Program-made: the position numbers and the translations under genes
Source: Planctomycetes bacterium B3_Pla
GTDB lineage: Bacteria; Planctomycetota; Phycisphaerae; Sedimentisphaerales; Anaerobacaceae
Assembly: GCA_005223045.1 (NCBI GenBank)
Contig: NJBM01000010.1
Location: 1-64,000, forward strand
Direction of reading: 5' to 3'
DNA: 64,000 nucleotides
Notes under the pieces: model-generated
Databases searched by the model: none
What the model was told of the DNA's origin: nothing
Seen by the model: only the letters and a program-made list of their open reading frames with translations
In this document: piece after piece, positions 51,532 to 61,174 of the stretch
Layout: each line of letters opens with the position of its first letter
Numbering within the stretch: the first letter of the stretch is position 1

Positions 51532-52824
51532 ATGCGCTACAAGCCAATGACAAGGCGAACGTTTCTAAAGACGGCCGCATCGACCGTGGCCGTTCCGTAC
51601 GTGATCACTACATCGGCGCTTGGCGCCGGAGGCAAGCCGCCCGCCGGCGAGCGGCTGGTCATGGGATGTATCGGTATGGGAGGCCAGGGCACTGCCGGAA
51701 TGGGTTGGCGAAGCGCCGGTCCGAATGTGCCGAATACCAATTGGGTCCCGAAGGGCGGATTCATGGCCCGGGGAGTGCAGGTCGTGGCGGTTTGCGACGT
51801 TAACCAGAACAACCTCAAACGGGCGAAGTTCGTAGTCGATCAGGAGTACGGGAATACTGACTGTACGCCGTACAAGCACTATCAGGATCTGCTCGCCCGG
51901 CAGGACATCGACATAATAATCTGCGCAGCCGGCGACCGGTGGCATACTCCGATCTCAATCGCCGCCGCCAAGGCCGGCAAAGACATCTATTGCGAAAAAC
52001 CAGTCTCGTTGACGATCTACGAGGCGCGAGAGCTTGCCCGCGTGGTCAGGCAATACGGTCGAATATTTCAAATGGGCACGCAGCAGCGCTCCGCTCGCGA
52101 ATTCCGCTTCGCCTGCGAGTTGGTTCGGAACGGCTACATCGGCGAATTAAAGTACGTAACGGTCAATGTCGGAGGCGGGCCGGGAGTATGCCATCTGCCG
52201 GCGCTGGGCCGGCCCCCGGACTGGCTCGATTACGATATCTGGCTGGGCCAGGCGCCGTGGCGGCCATTCCACCCGCGTTTGTTAGGCTGGATGAGCTGGC
52301 GAGACTACTCCGGCGGCGAGATGACCAACTGGGGGGCGCACCATTTCGACGTTGCGCAGTGGGGTACGGGCTTCGAGGACAGCGGGCCGGTGGAAATCAT
52401 TCCTCCCGACGGCAAAGAATTCAAAGTCCTGACGTATAAGTACCCGAACGGGGTGATTATGACGCGGAACAACACCTGCAACGGCGTAAAGTTCGAGGGC
52501 GACAAAGGCTGGGTGGAAGTCAACCGCGGGTACTTGAAAACGCACCCAGAGAGCCTGCTGCGGCAAAAGATCGGGCCGAACGAGATTCATCTGCACGTCA
52601 GCACCGATCATCATCTGGATTTCCTCGCGGCTGTTCGCAATCGTACGCGCCCGGCAAGCGACGCCGACATTGGCTATCGCTCGATAAGCGTCTGCCACCT
52701 CGGCAACATCGCCTACTGGCTCAAGCGCCCGTTGAAGTGGGACCCGGCCAATGAGAAGTTCGTCAATGATCCCGAAGCAGACCGGATGCTATGGCGCGAA
52801 ATGCGAAGCCCTTACACGATTTGA
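51532..52824 (+). CDS. Exported Gfo/Idh/MocA family oxidoreductase
   Basis: A 430-residue NAD(P)-dependent oxidoreductase. It starts MRYKPMTRRTFLKTAASTVA, a twin-arginine signal; the Rossmann fold begins LVMGCIGMGGQGTAG and continues VQVVAVCDVNQNNLKRA. DIIICAAGDRWHTPISIAAAKAGKDIYCEKPVSL carries the EKP motif in the active site. The C-terminal alpha/beta domain has YDIWLGQAPWRPFHPRLL and HHFDVAQWGTG, a block typical of the planctomycete branch of the family. It probably oxidises or dehydrates a sugar or amino-sugar in the periplasm, with the cofactor taken up in the folded state before Tat export. It lies between the TIM barrel and HEAT genes. Confidence 0.92.
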   Translation: MRYKPMTRRTFLKTAASTVAVPYVITTSALGAGGKPPAGERLVMGCIGMGGQGTAGMGWRSAGPNVPNTNWVPKGGFMARGVQVVAVCDVNQNNLKRAKFVVDQEYGNTDCTPYKHYQDLLARQDIDIIICAAGDRWHTPISIAAAKAGKDIYCEKPVSLTIYEARELARVVRQYGRIFQMGTQQRSAREFRFACELVRNGYIGELKYVTVNVGGGPGVCHLPALGRPPDWLDYDIWLGQAPWRPFHPRLLGWMSWRDYSGGEMTNWGAHHFDVAQWGTGFEDSGPVEIIPPDGKEFKVLTYKYPNGVIMTRNNTCNGVKFEGDKGWVEVNRGYLKTHPESLLRQKIGPNEIHLHVSTDHHLDFLAAVRNRTRPASDADIGYRSISVCHLGNIAYWLKRPLKWDPANEKFVNDPEADRMLWREMRSPYTI

Positions 52825-52875
52825 CAGTACGAATTACGGCCTGATCGCCGTGCACTACACTTGAGGAATTTGATT

Positions 52876-54939
52876 ATGCAACGCTACAGAACAGTCTTGT
52901 TCCTGACGACCATCGCGGCTATACCCTTCTTTTCGAGCAGTCTGGCCGATGCTATGACGGTGGACGAAGCAATCGAGAAGCTGGCAACTCACAAGTTCGG
53001 CCAAAATAACGAAGCACTTGGCCTTCTGCGTGAATCGGCCGTCGGTTCACATTCCGATCCTGCCTTGCGGAAGAAACTCAACGACGGATTGGTTCGCATT
53101 CTCGACAGCGACGCGGCCTACGATGCCAAACAGTTTGCCTGCCGTCAACTGACTCTGACCGCTACCGAAGAGCATATACCGGTCCTGGCTCGCCATCTTG
53201 GCGACGAGAAGCTGACCCACATAGCGCTCTACGTATTGACGCACATCGACAGTCCCAAAGTCGATAAAGTACTTCTGGTCGCACTTGAGACTGCGGCAGG
53301 AAATGCCAGGCTCGGTATAATAAATATGTTGGGCAATCACCAATGCACCGAGGCAGTAGAACCTCTGGGTAAGCTGATGATCTCGGGAGACGAAGAGACC
53401 TCCATCGCCGCGATCAGGGCCCTCGGGCGCATAGGCACCGAGTCGGCGCATCGGCAATTCGGACAATATGACATCGTTTACGATCCGCCGAGGAAACACA
53501 GCCATGCGATGACAATGGCTTTCGCTCACGTCAACCTCGACTTTGCCGACTGGTTCCTGGCCGACGGGAAAACCAGGCAGGCGCAACAGAGATACCGGTT
53601 TGCTTTCGACAAGCACAACCCGGCTCATATCCGTGCCGCCGGTTTGAAGGGCCTGGTCGTGACAATGGGCGAGCAGGCCGGCCCGTTCGTTGCCCAATCG
53701 TTGAAAAGCGGCAACAAAGACCTATACGGCATGGCCGCAACCATTGTCAGGACCGTACCTGAGAAGAAGACCGCCGAAACGCTGGCGGCCGATTTGCCGG
53801 AATTGGAACCGAACGTGCAAGTCTTGTTGATTAACGCTCTGGCCGCCAGAGGTGACGGGGCCGCCTTGACCACGCTCAAAGATGCGTGTGGGAACGACAA
53901 CGCTTCGGTGAGAAATGCCGCTCTAAGCGCTTTGGGCAAAACGGGAGACGAAACGTGCATCCCGCTGTTGATAAATCATGCCGGCCGGGGCGCCGGCGAA
54001 CAGCGAGATGCGGTTCTGGGGAGCTTGGCCGGCCTGCGCGGCGAAAAGGTCAACGCCGCCCTGGTCGAGCGCCTGCGCAATGGTGACAACACCGAGAAGG
54101 CCGTGATATGCCGCGCTCTGCTGCAACGAAATGCTGTTGAAACGGCTCCCGCGCTGGTCGAAGCTGCGGAAGTTGGCAATCGTTCCGTGCGGGCCGAAGC
54201 GCTTAAAGCGCTGCGTAGTCTGGCCGGTCAAGAGGAAATACCCGCGTTGGTGGATTTGATCTTTGTTGTCGAGCCTGCCGAGGCCGACGAGGTAGGAAAG
54301 GCCTTAGCGGCTGTGGCCAGTCGTAACTCAATGCACCGGCAGTGTACGGAAAATATATTAGCCAGGCACGACGGGGCTAAAAATGTCAACCAGCGCATTG
54401 CTTTGCTATTGACTCTTGGAGGACTTGGCCACGACCTGGCTCTTCCTATCTTGCGAAAAGGCCTGCTGGACGACAGTAGTGAGATACGCTATGCGGCTAT
54501 AAAAGCCCTGAGTGCGTGGCCCAATGCCGCTCCAGCCGGTGATCTGCTCGATGTCGTCAGGTCAACGAGTAATCAAACGCATCGCGTATTGGCTTTGCGA
54601 GGCCATATCGATCTGATCAACGCTGCGGTGTTGCCTGCGGCTCAGAAGCTGGAGCATTATCAACAGGCGATGAAACTGGCCCGTCAGGATGCCCAGAAGA
54701 AGAAAGTGCTTTCTGTGCTCGCCGATCTCGACACACTAAAAGCGTTTCAAACGGCAATGTCACAGTTTGACGACCCATCGCTCAAGAACGAGGCAGCGCT
54801 GGCGGCGTGCCGGATCGCTCAGAAGATTCACACTTCCAAAGGCAATCAACTCAAAGACGACCTGAAAAAGATTGCCGAAGCTGACATCAGCGATTCAACA
54901 AGGCGGCAGGCCCGGGAAATACTGCGGAATATGCCCTGA
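52876..54939 (+). CDS. Exported HEAT-repeat protein
   Basis: A 687-residue protein composed mostly of HEAT/armadillo-like helical repeats, after a signal peptide (about 1-26, MQRYRTVLFLTTIAAIPFF). Clear units include ARLGIINMLGNHQCTEAVEPL, SIAAIRALGRIGTE, SVRNAALSALGKTGDETCIPLL, AVICRALLQRNAVETAPALV and EIRYAAIKALSAWPNAAPA. Such scaffolds bind partners; in planctomycete clusters they often accompany the oxidoreductase and epimerase seen here. ATG 52876 is preferred, as GAGGAATT lies upstream; the TTG at 52861 is an alternative. It has no enzyme domain of its own. It ends 61 nt from the convergent sulfatase gene. Confidence 0.86.
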   Translation: MQRYRTVLFLTTIAAIPFFSSSLADAMTVDEAIEKLATHKFGQNNEALGLLRESAVGSHSDPALRKKLNDGLVRILDSDAAYDAKQFACRQLTLTATEEHIPVLARHLGDEKLTHIALYVLTHIDSPKVDKVLLVALETAAGNARLGIINMLGNHQCTEAVEPLGKLMISGDEETSIAAIRALGRIGTESAHRQFGQYDIVYDPPRKHSHAMTMAFAHVNLDFADWFLADGKTRQAQQRYRFAFDKHNPAHIRAAGLKGLVVTMGEQAGPFVAQSLKSGNKDLYGMAATIVRTVPEKKTAETLAADLPELEPNVQVLLINALAARGDGAALTTLKDACGNDNASVRNAALSALGKTGDETCIPLLINHAGRGAGEQRDAVLGSLAGLRGEKVNAALVERLRNGDNTEKAVICRALLQRNAVETAPALVEAAEVGNRSVRAEALKALRSLAGQEEIPALVDLIFVVEPAEADEVGKALAAVASRNSMHRQCTENILARHDGAKNVNQRIALLLTLGGLGHDLALPILRKGLLDDSSEIRYAAIKALSAWPNAAPAGDLLDVVRSTSNQTHRVLALRGHIDLINAAVLPAAQKLEHYQQAMKLARQDAQKKKVLSVLADLDTLKAFQTAMSQFDDPSLKNEAALAACRIAQKIHTSKGNQLKDDLKKIAEADISDSTRRQAREILRNMP

Positions 54940-55000
54940 GGGACGTTACGAAAACAGCCCGCGAAGCGGCTCATCAATTTTGGTTTTTGATATTTGATCT

Positions 55001-56380
55001 TTACTTTTTCTTCTTGCGTTGCGACGAGGGCTTCTCCTTCACCTTCGGCAACGACTTGTCGGCCAGGATCTCCTCGAAGCGTTTCTTGACCGCCAGCACT
55101 TCCGGAGCTTTCGAGTCGGTAACGTCTTTGTAACCGGTCCCGTCCCGGCTCTCGCCGCAATCGAACAGGCGCCCGGGATGATCCGGGCCGTTGTCTTCCA
55201 GCAGCCATCGTTTCGTTCGCAGGATCTGCCGGTCCCCGAGATAACTGTAAATCCACTCCCTCGTCGGCCCCTTTTCGCCGCGAAGCAAAGGCGCAAAGCT
55301 CCGCCCGTCAATCACACTTCCCTCGGGCAGCTTAGCTTCGGCAAAGTCCGCGAGCGTCGGCAGAATGTCCGACAAATCCACCAGCTCTCTGCTCGCCTTC
55401 GACGGCTTGACCAGCCCCGGGCAATTGACAATCATAGGAACGCGTGCTCCAAGCTCGGTTGTCTGGCCCTTGCCCTGGCCGCCCGTGCCGTTGTCGCCTG
55501 TGAAGAAAACGATGGTGTTCTCCCGCAGACCTGCGGCGTCCAGCGCCTCGACGATCCGCCCGATTAGTTTGTCCATATACTCGACGTTCGCCTTGAAATT
55601 CGTGCGCAGGTTCTTGAACTTGCCTGCCTCGGACTTCACCGTATCCGGGGTCTCGTAAAACGGGCCGTGCGTCAGGCACATTGGGTAGTAGATAAAGAAC
55701 GGCTCGTCCTTGTGTCGTTTCATAAAATCAATGGCGAAGTCCGTGAAAATGTCCGGGCCGTAGTCGTCCGGTCCCGTAGTCAGGTACTCGGCGTTCTTGA
55801 CAATTGACGGGTGCCAGAAACGCGAAGTCTTGCCGCCCCGTTTGCCTTCCCAGCCCCCCGTGTGTTTTACTCCCGGCGGCAGATTGTGCTTATACGCCCA
55901 CATGCAGTACTCGTCGAATCCGCACTCGCGTATCAGCGTGGGTACCTTGCCTGTAAGCTGCCACTTGCCCGAATGGGCCGTCGCATAATTGAGCGGCTTG
56001 AGCACCTGGGCAAACGTCAGATGCCTCGAAATGTCGTCCTCCGGCGCCCCGGCTATCGGCCCGCCCCGGCGGCCCGGAAAATGAAAAATCTTGTTATGAT
56101 GGCCGTACTGGCCGGTCATTATCTCGAACCTTGTCGGATGGCAGATCGGCGTCGAATAGCACGTCTCGAACCGCAGGCCCGTTTGTGCCAGGAGGTCCAG
56201 GTTTGGCGTGAGGTGTTGTTTGTTGCCGTAGCAGCTCAGTTCTTTCGCACCTAAGTCGTCGGCCATAATGACGATAAGGTTCGGGGGCCGCTTGCCCGAA
56301 GCCGCGAATGATGAAGGCCGGTTCAGCAGCATACATGCCGCCGCCAGCCCCGTCGTTTTTAGGAATTCCCGCCGTTTCAT
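55001..56380 (-). CDS. Secreted sulfatase
   Basis: A third sulfatase, 459 residues from ATG 56380 (AAAGGAAC upstream; an upstream in-frame ATG at 56515 would bury the export signal). MKRREFLKTTGLAAACM is a twin-arginine-like signal with a possible lipobox. PNLIVIMADDLGAKELSCYG opens the catalytic domain, and the modification site reads CHPTR where CxPSR is usual; T at this place is acceptable for the modifying enzyme family. Other motifs are MCLTHGPFYETPD, FFTGDNGTGGQG and VDLSDILPTL. A basic tail (PSSQRKKKK) ends it. It is followed by no gene in its direction and is preceded by a UroD-like gene. Confidence 0.93.
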   Translation of the reverse strand: MKRREFLKTTGLAAACMLLNRPSSFAASGKRPPNLIVIMADDLGAKELSCYGNKQHLTPNLDLLAQTGLRFETCYSTPICHPTRFEIMTGQYGHHNKIFHFPGRRGGPIAGAPEDDISRHLTFAQVLKPLNYATAHSGKWQLTGKVPTLIRECGFDEYCMWAYKHNLPPGVKHTGGWEGKRGGKTSRFWHPSIVKNAEYLTTGPDDYGPDIFTDFAIDFMKRHKDEPFFIYYPMCLTHGPFYETPDTVKSEAGKFKNLRTNFKANVEYMDKLIGRIVEALDAAGLRENTIVFFTGDNGTGGQGKGQTTELGARVPMIVNCPGLVKPSKASRELVDLSDILPTLADFAEAKLPEGSVIDGRSFAPLLRGEKGPTREWIYSYLGDRQILRTKRWLLEDNGPDHPGRLFDCGESRDGTGYKDVTDSKAPEVLAVKKRFEEILADKSLPKVKEKPSSQRKKKK

Positions 56381-56511
56381 TTCAATGTTCCTTTCATACC
56401 AAGTTCCATCCTCTTGTAATAGTAGAGTCTCAACTGAGTTGTCCAGACCGTGATGATACTTGAATTCCGTGACAAAAGTCAAGTGTATCCTGTGAACCGG
56501 ACCATCCAGGC

Positions 56512-57639
56512 TCAATCGAGCTGAGTTTGGCGCAAAGATTTGCGGATTCGGGCGGCCTTGTCAAAAATTTCTTCTTTGGCAATCCCGGCTTCATCGTACA
56601 TGGCGAAGATGTTCTCGTCGGGCGTCTCCGGCGGCACAGCGTGAGAAGCGGCAAGAATGTAGCCGCCCCCGTCGGCGGTCATCCCTTCGAGCAATTCGGC
56701 TGTCGCCTTGCGCACCTGGGAGGCTGTGCCGTTGGGCAAAAGACCCTGAGTGTCGATCCCGCCCATGAAGGCAAGGTCTTTGCCGAATTCTCTTTTCAGC
56801 TCCAGTGGCTCCATGCCGGGACAATTGCACTGAATTGGGTTTAGCACATCTATGCCGATTTCGATCAGGTCGGCGATAATGGGCCGAATCGCGCCGCAGG
56901 AATGGAACGCCACGTAAACGCCGTGCTGCTTACCCACCTCTGCATTCTGTTTCAATAAAGGCTTTACCATTTGCCGCCAGGTATCCGGCTTCATCAACAT
57001 CGACCGCTGGCCGGCGGCATCGTCACCCAGCCAAAGCCAATCCAACTCAAACCGCCGGCAGGCTCTCTCCGATAGTTCTATGGAAAAGTCTGCACTCCGC
57101 TTTAGCATTTCTTGTGCCGGAACCGGCTCGAGGGCGATTTCCATCAACGTCTTTTCCATGCCGCGCAGACGCCAGTACAATTCGAAGACGCACGGCGAAA
57201 CGTCGCAGCCAATGAAGTAGTCGTCTTCGAACTCCATCACCGGCTCCATCAGGCTCACAAGCGGGTCGATGCGGTCGAACGGAAACTTGTACTCCGCAAG
57301 CTGCTTTTCGTCGGCATCGGCCATGGGATACTTAGAGATTTGATTGAAACCGTCGATGCGTGTCCATTCTATACCCCAGTCGTCCACGTGCGACTGGCCG
57401 TCGCGCTCGTGCACAATTCCTTCCATCGCGTGATTGTTGCTCACCCACGCCTGGCGGATGTCGTCGCCCATAGCCAGCGGCACATACTTCGCCGGAATCT
57501 CCAGAATCTCTCCCAGCCTTTTGGTTGTCTGTGGATGGTACCACATGAAGACCGGAACACGGTCCGCAGGTCTTCGTTGCAGCGCACAATACACTCGCTC
57601 TTTTGAAATCATCACAGCCCAAATCAAAGATACTTCCAT
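56512..57639 (-). CDS. UroD superfamily protein
   Basis: A 375-residue protein closer to uroporphyrinogen decarboxylase than the one at 48539. MISKERVYCALQRRPADRVPVFMWYHP is the family start (ATG 57612, with poor ribosome site; ATG 57639 is upstream), and MLMKPDTWRQMVKPLLKQN, VYVAFHSCGAIRPIIADLIEIGIDVLNPIQCNCPGMEPLELK and GGIDTQGLLPNG follow, as in methyltransferase-type members. The His/Cys residues in AFHSCG and QCNCPGM may bind zinc, fitting a corrinoid:thiol methyltransferase or demethylase role rather than haem synthesis. It precedes the sulfatase gene by 131 nt on the same strand, so methylated and sulfated sugars may be handled together. Confidence 0.85.
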   Translation of the reverse strand: MEVSLIWAVMISKERVYCALQRRPADRVPVFMWYHPQTTKRLGEILEIPAKYVPLAMGDDIRQAWVSNNHAMEGIVHERDGQSHVDDWGIEWTRIDGFNQISKYPMADADEKQLAEYKFPFDRIDPLVSLMEPVMEFEDDYFIGCDVSPCVFELYWRLRGMEKTLMEIALEPVPAQEMLKRSADFSIELSERACRRFELDWLWLGDDAAGQRSMLMKPDTWRQMVKPLLKQNAEVGKQHGVYVAFHSCGAIRPIIADLIEIGIDVLNPIQCNCPGMEPLELKREFGKDLAFMGGIDTQGLLPNGTASQVRKATAELLEGMTADGGGYILAASHAVPPETPDENIFAMYDEAGIAKEEIFDKAARIRKSLRQTQLD

Positions 57640-57833
57640 TCCGGCAACTATCCATTTTTACAGCAAACCTGCCGCACAAGTCAACATGCAATTGCCGATT
57701 GACGAGAAACGAAATACGGCATACGACATACGAGTTTATTGTTTGACGAAGCCTGGCGGATGGGGTCTAATGATTTGCGATTGATGATTGTCGATTAACG
57801 AGAAACGCAATACCCAATACGAGAGATGAGAAA

Positions 57834-60800
57834 ATGCCAAAACGAAAAGACATCAAGAAAGTCATGATCATCGGTTCCGGTCCAATTGTGATCGGCCAGG
57901 CCTGCGAATTCGATTATTCCGGCACACAGGCCTGTAAGGCCCTCCGATCGCTGGGTTACCAGATCGTATTAGCCAATTCCAACCCCGCTACCATTATGAC
58001 CGATCCAGGCATGGCGGACGTAACTTACATCGAGCCGCTGACCCTCGAGAGCATGACGAAAATTATAGAGAAGGAACGTCCCGACGCTTTGCTTCCGAAC
58101 CTCGGCGGACAGTCGGGGCTCAATCTCAGCTCGGAACTTGCAAAAGCCGGCGTGCTCGACAAATACGGGGTCAAGGTCATCGGTGTTCAGATTGATGCTA
58201 TCAAACGCGGCGAGGATCGCCAGGCGTTCAAAGATACTATGAACAAGCTTGGCATTGACATGCCGCGCAGTCTTATCGCGAACAGTCTGAAGGAGGCAGA
58301 AGAAGCTATTACTAAAATCGGCTTGCCGTGCGTTATCCGCCCTGCATATACCATGGGCGGCACCGGAGGGGGTTTTGCCTATAACATGGAGGAGTTTCGC
58401 GCCCTTGCAGAGCGGGGGCTGCGGGCAAGTCTGGTCGGACAGATACTTGTGGAGGAGTCGGTGTTAGGATGGGAGGAGCTGGAGCTGGAGGTCGTGCGCG
58501 ACAGCAAGAACCAGTTGATTACCGTATGCTTTATCGAAAATGTCGATGCGATGGGTGTCCACACCGGCGACAGTTACTGCACGGCCCCCATGCTCACAAT
58601 AGATCAGGAACTTCAGAAACGCCTGCAAAAGTACTCCTATGACATAGTGGAGGCCATCCAGGTCATCGGCGGCACTAACGTCCAGTTTGCCCATGATCCC
58701 AAAACCGGCCGCGTGGTCGTTATCGAAATCAATCCACGGACCTCGCGTTCCTCGGCTTTGGCATCCAAGGCCACGGGCTTTCCAATTGCCCTTGTCTCCT
58801 CGCTTCTGGCCGGGGGAATGACCATGGATGAGATCCCCTACTGGCGTGACGGCACACTGGAGAAGTACACACCATCGGGCGATTACGTGGTCGTGAAGTT
58901 CTCCCGCTGGGCATTTGAGAAATTCGAAGGGCTTGAGGACAAGCTCGGCACGCAGATGCTGGCTGTCGGCGAAGTCATGAGCATCGGCAAGACCTACAAG
59001 GAAGCATTCCAGAAGTCAATTCGCTCGAGAGAAGATGGTCGATATGGTCTGGGTTTCGCTAAGGATTATAATCAAAAGTCCCTTGAAGACTTGATGTGCC
59101 TGCTGGCGGAACCGTCCAGTGAGAGGCAGTTCATCATGTACGAAGCCCTGCGCAAGGGCGCCGACGTACAGACCCTACATGAGACGACCTACATCAAGAC
59201 GTGGTTCATCGAGCAGATGAAGGAACTCGTGGAGCTGGAAGAGAAGATTCTCCAGTTCAAAGGAAAGGCTCTGCCCGATGATCTTCTGACTGAGGCCAAG
59301 AAAGACGGATTTGCCGACCGGTATCTGGCCCAGATTCTTGGCGTTGCCGAAACGAAAATCCGAGCCGCCCGCAGGAAGCTGAACGTCGTCGAAGGCTGGC
59401 ATCCCGTGCCCGTCAGCGGCGTAGAGAACGCAGCTTATTACTACTCTACGTACAATGCGCCGGATGTAACCGACGTCTCGCCGAACCGCAAGATCATGGT
59501 CCTGGGCGGCGGGCCGAACCGTATCGGACAGGGCATTGAATTCGACTATTGCTGCGTGCACGCGGCATTCGCTCTGCGCGACGAGGGGGTCGAGTCGATT
59601 ATGGTCAACTGCAATCCGGAAACAGTCTCCACCGACTACGACACGTCGGACAAATTGTATTTCGAGCCTCTCACGGTCGAGGACGTGCTCAGCATCTACG
59701 AAAAGGAGAAACCCGACGGCATTATATGCCAGTTCGGAGGTCAGACGCCCCTGAATATTGCCGCCGAACTTGAGGCCGCCGGCGTGAAGATAGTCGGCAC
59801 AACACCGGACACCATCGAACTTGCCGAAGACCGTGACCGCTTCCGCCAGAAGATGCGCAAACTCGATATTCCTCAGCCTGAAAGCGGTATGGCCAGCACG
59901 TTAGCCGAGGCCGTGGACGTAGCGGCACGAATCGGCTACCCACTGATGGTGCGACCTTCCTTCGTGCTTGGCGGACGGGCCATGGAGATAGTGCATGACG
60001 AGGAAATGTTAGAGCACTATATGCAGGCCGCCGTGGATGTCTCGCCGGAGCGGCCGATCCTTATCGACAAGTTCCTCGAAAATGCGATTGAGGCCGAAGC
60101 CGACGCCATCGCCGACGGTACGGATGCCTTTGTGCCGGCGGTCATGGAGCATATTGAGCTGGCCGGTGTGCATTCGGGTGATTCGGCGTGTGTGATCCCG
60201 CCGACAACCATCCCGCAGAAACACATCGACACAATCCGCGAATACACGCGCAAGATAGCTACAGAACTAAACGTCGTGGGGCTGATGAATATCCAGTATG
60301 CGATCTGCGACGACACGGTCTATATTCTTGAGGCAAATCCTCGTGCAAGCCGGACCGTGCCTCTTGTAAGCAAAGTATGCGGCCTGTCCATGGCACGGAT
60401 TGCCACGCAGTTGATGCTCGGCAAAAAGCTCTCCGACCTTGATCTCAAGCAGCCCAGTATCCCGCACTATGGCGTCAAGGAATCCGTGTTCCCGTTCTAC
60501 TTCTATCCTGAAGTGGACCCGGTGCTCGGCCCGGAGATGCGCTCGACCGGAGAAGTTCTTGGCATCGCTGACTCATTTGGCCTGGCATTCTACAAGGCTC
60601 AGGACGCGACGCAAGGGCGGCTTCCGGTGGAGGGAACCGTCCTGCTTACCATTGCCGACAAGGACAAAGGCCCGTCCATTGTTGAGGTCGCCCGCAGCTT
60701 CGCATCGCTCGGTTTCAAGCTCAAGACGACCGAAGGCACGCAGAAATTCTTAGCTAAGCACGGCATTGAGGCCGAACGCGCCTATAAGATGCGGGAGCAG

Positions 60801-61037
60801 CGGCCCCACATTGCGGATGATGTCATGAACGGCCATGTCCAGCTTTTGATCAACACGCCGAAGGGCAAGACCAGCAAGGCCGACGATTCCTACATTCGCA
60901 AGGCTGCGATCCGGTACAGGATCCCTTACATCACGACGGTCTCGGCGGCACTCGCCGCTGCCAAGGGAATCGCCGCAATCCGAGAGCGGCAACCCGATAA
61001 CAAGTCGCTCCAGGAACACCACGCAGGAATCAAATAG
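57834..61037 (+). CDS. carB: Carbamoyl-phosphate synthase large subunit
   Basis: CarB makes carbamoyl phosphate from bicarbonate, ammonia and two ATP, for arginine and pyrimidine synthesis. The 1067 residues contain the two ATP-grasp halves: KKVMIIGSGPIVIGQACEFDYSGTQACKAL with the first ATP-grasp (PCVIRPAYTMGGTGGGFAYN), and IMVLGGGPNRIGQGIEFDYCCVHAAFAL with the second (PLMVRPSFVLGGRAMEIVHD). The C-terminal MGS-like regulatory domain (about 940-1060) ends the protein, with GFKLKTTEGTQKFL. It is full length. GAGATGAG precedes the ATG. The small subunit gene carA is not in the window. An inverted repeat lies behind it. Confidence 0.97.
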   Translation: MPKRKDIKKVMIIGSGPIVIGQACEFDYSGTQACKALRSLGYQIVLANSNPATIMTDPGMADVTYIEPLTLESMTKIIEKERPDALLPNLGGQSGLNLSSELAKAGVLDKYGVKVIGVQIDAIKRGEDRQAFKDTMNKLGIDMPRSLIANSLKEAEEAITKIGLPCVIRPAYTMGGTGGGFAYNMEEFRALAERGLRASLVGQILVEESVLGWEELELEVVRDSKNQLITVCFIENVDAMGVHTGDSYCTAPMLTIDQELQKRLQKYSYDIVEAIQVIGGTNVQFAHDPKTGRVVVIEINPRTSRSSALASKATGFPIALVSSLLAGGMTMDEIPYWRDGTLEKYTPSGDYVVVKFSRWAFEKFEGLEDKLGTQMLAVGEVMSIGKTYKEAFQKSIRSREDGRYGLGFAKDYNQKSLEDLMCLLAEPSSERQFIMYEALRKGADVQTLHETTYIKTWFIEQMKELVELEEKILQFKGKALPDDLLTEAKKDGFADRYLAQILGVAETKIRAARRKLNVVEGWHPVPVSGVENAAYYYSTYNAPDVTDVSPNRKIMVLGGGPNRIGQGIEFDYCCVHAAFALRDEGVESIMVNCNPETVSTDYDTSDKLYFEPLTVEDVLSIYEKEKPDGIICQFGGQTPLNIAAELEAAGVKIVGTTPDTIELAEDRDRFRQKMRKLDIPQPESGMASTLAEAVDVAARIGYPLMVRPSFVLGGRAMEIVHDEEMLEHYMQAAVDVSPERPILIDKFLENAIEAEADAIADGTDAFVPAVMEHIELAGVHSGDSACVIPPTTIPQKHIDTIREYTRKIATELNVVGLMNIQYAICDDTVYILEANPRASRTVPLVSKVCGLSMARIATQLMLGKKLSDLDLKQPSIPHYGVKESVFPFYFYPEVDPVLGPEMRSTGEVLGIADSFGLAFYKAQDATQGRLPVEGTVLLTIADKDKGPSIVEVARSFASLGFKLKTTEGTQKFLAKHGIEAERAYKMREQRPHIADDVMNGHVQLLINTPKGKTSKADDSYIRKAAIRYRIPYITTVSAALAAAKGIAAIRERQPDNKSLQEHHAGIK

Positions 61038-61077
61038 CCGCTCAGTCTTGAGGGCGAAGATTAAATATCAAAAATTG

Positions 61078-61148
61078 TATCGTATTGCGTATTGCGTCGT
61101 GCGTATTGCGAAAAAGAGCAACGACAATACGCATCACGCAATACGATA
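61078..61148. repeat. Long imperfect hairpin between carB and hisF
   Basis: TATCGTATTGCGT (61078-61090) is matched by ACGCAATACGATA (61136-61148) with further CGTATTG units inside. It belongs to the same short unit as at 40117, 40255 and 62130, and sits between convergent genes, where it might act as a terminator for both. Confidence 0.7.
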
Positions 61149-61174
61149 CAGTCAGATGTCCGGCTGATACTACC

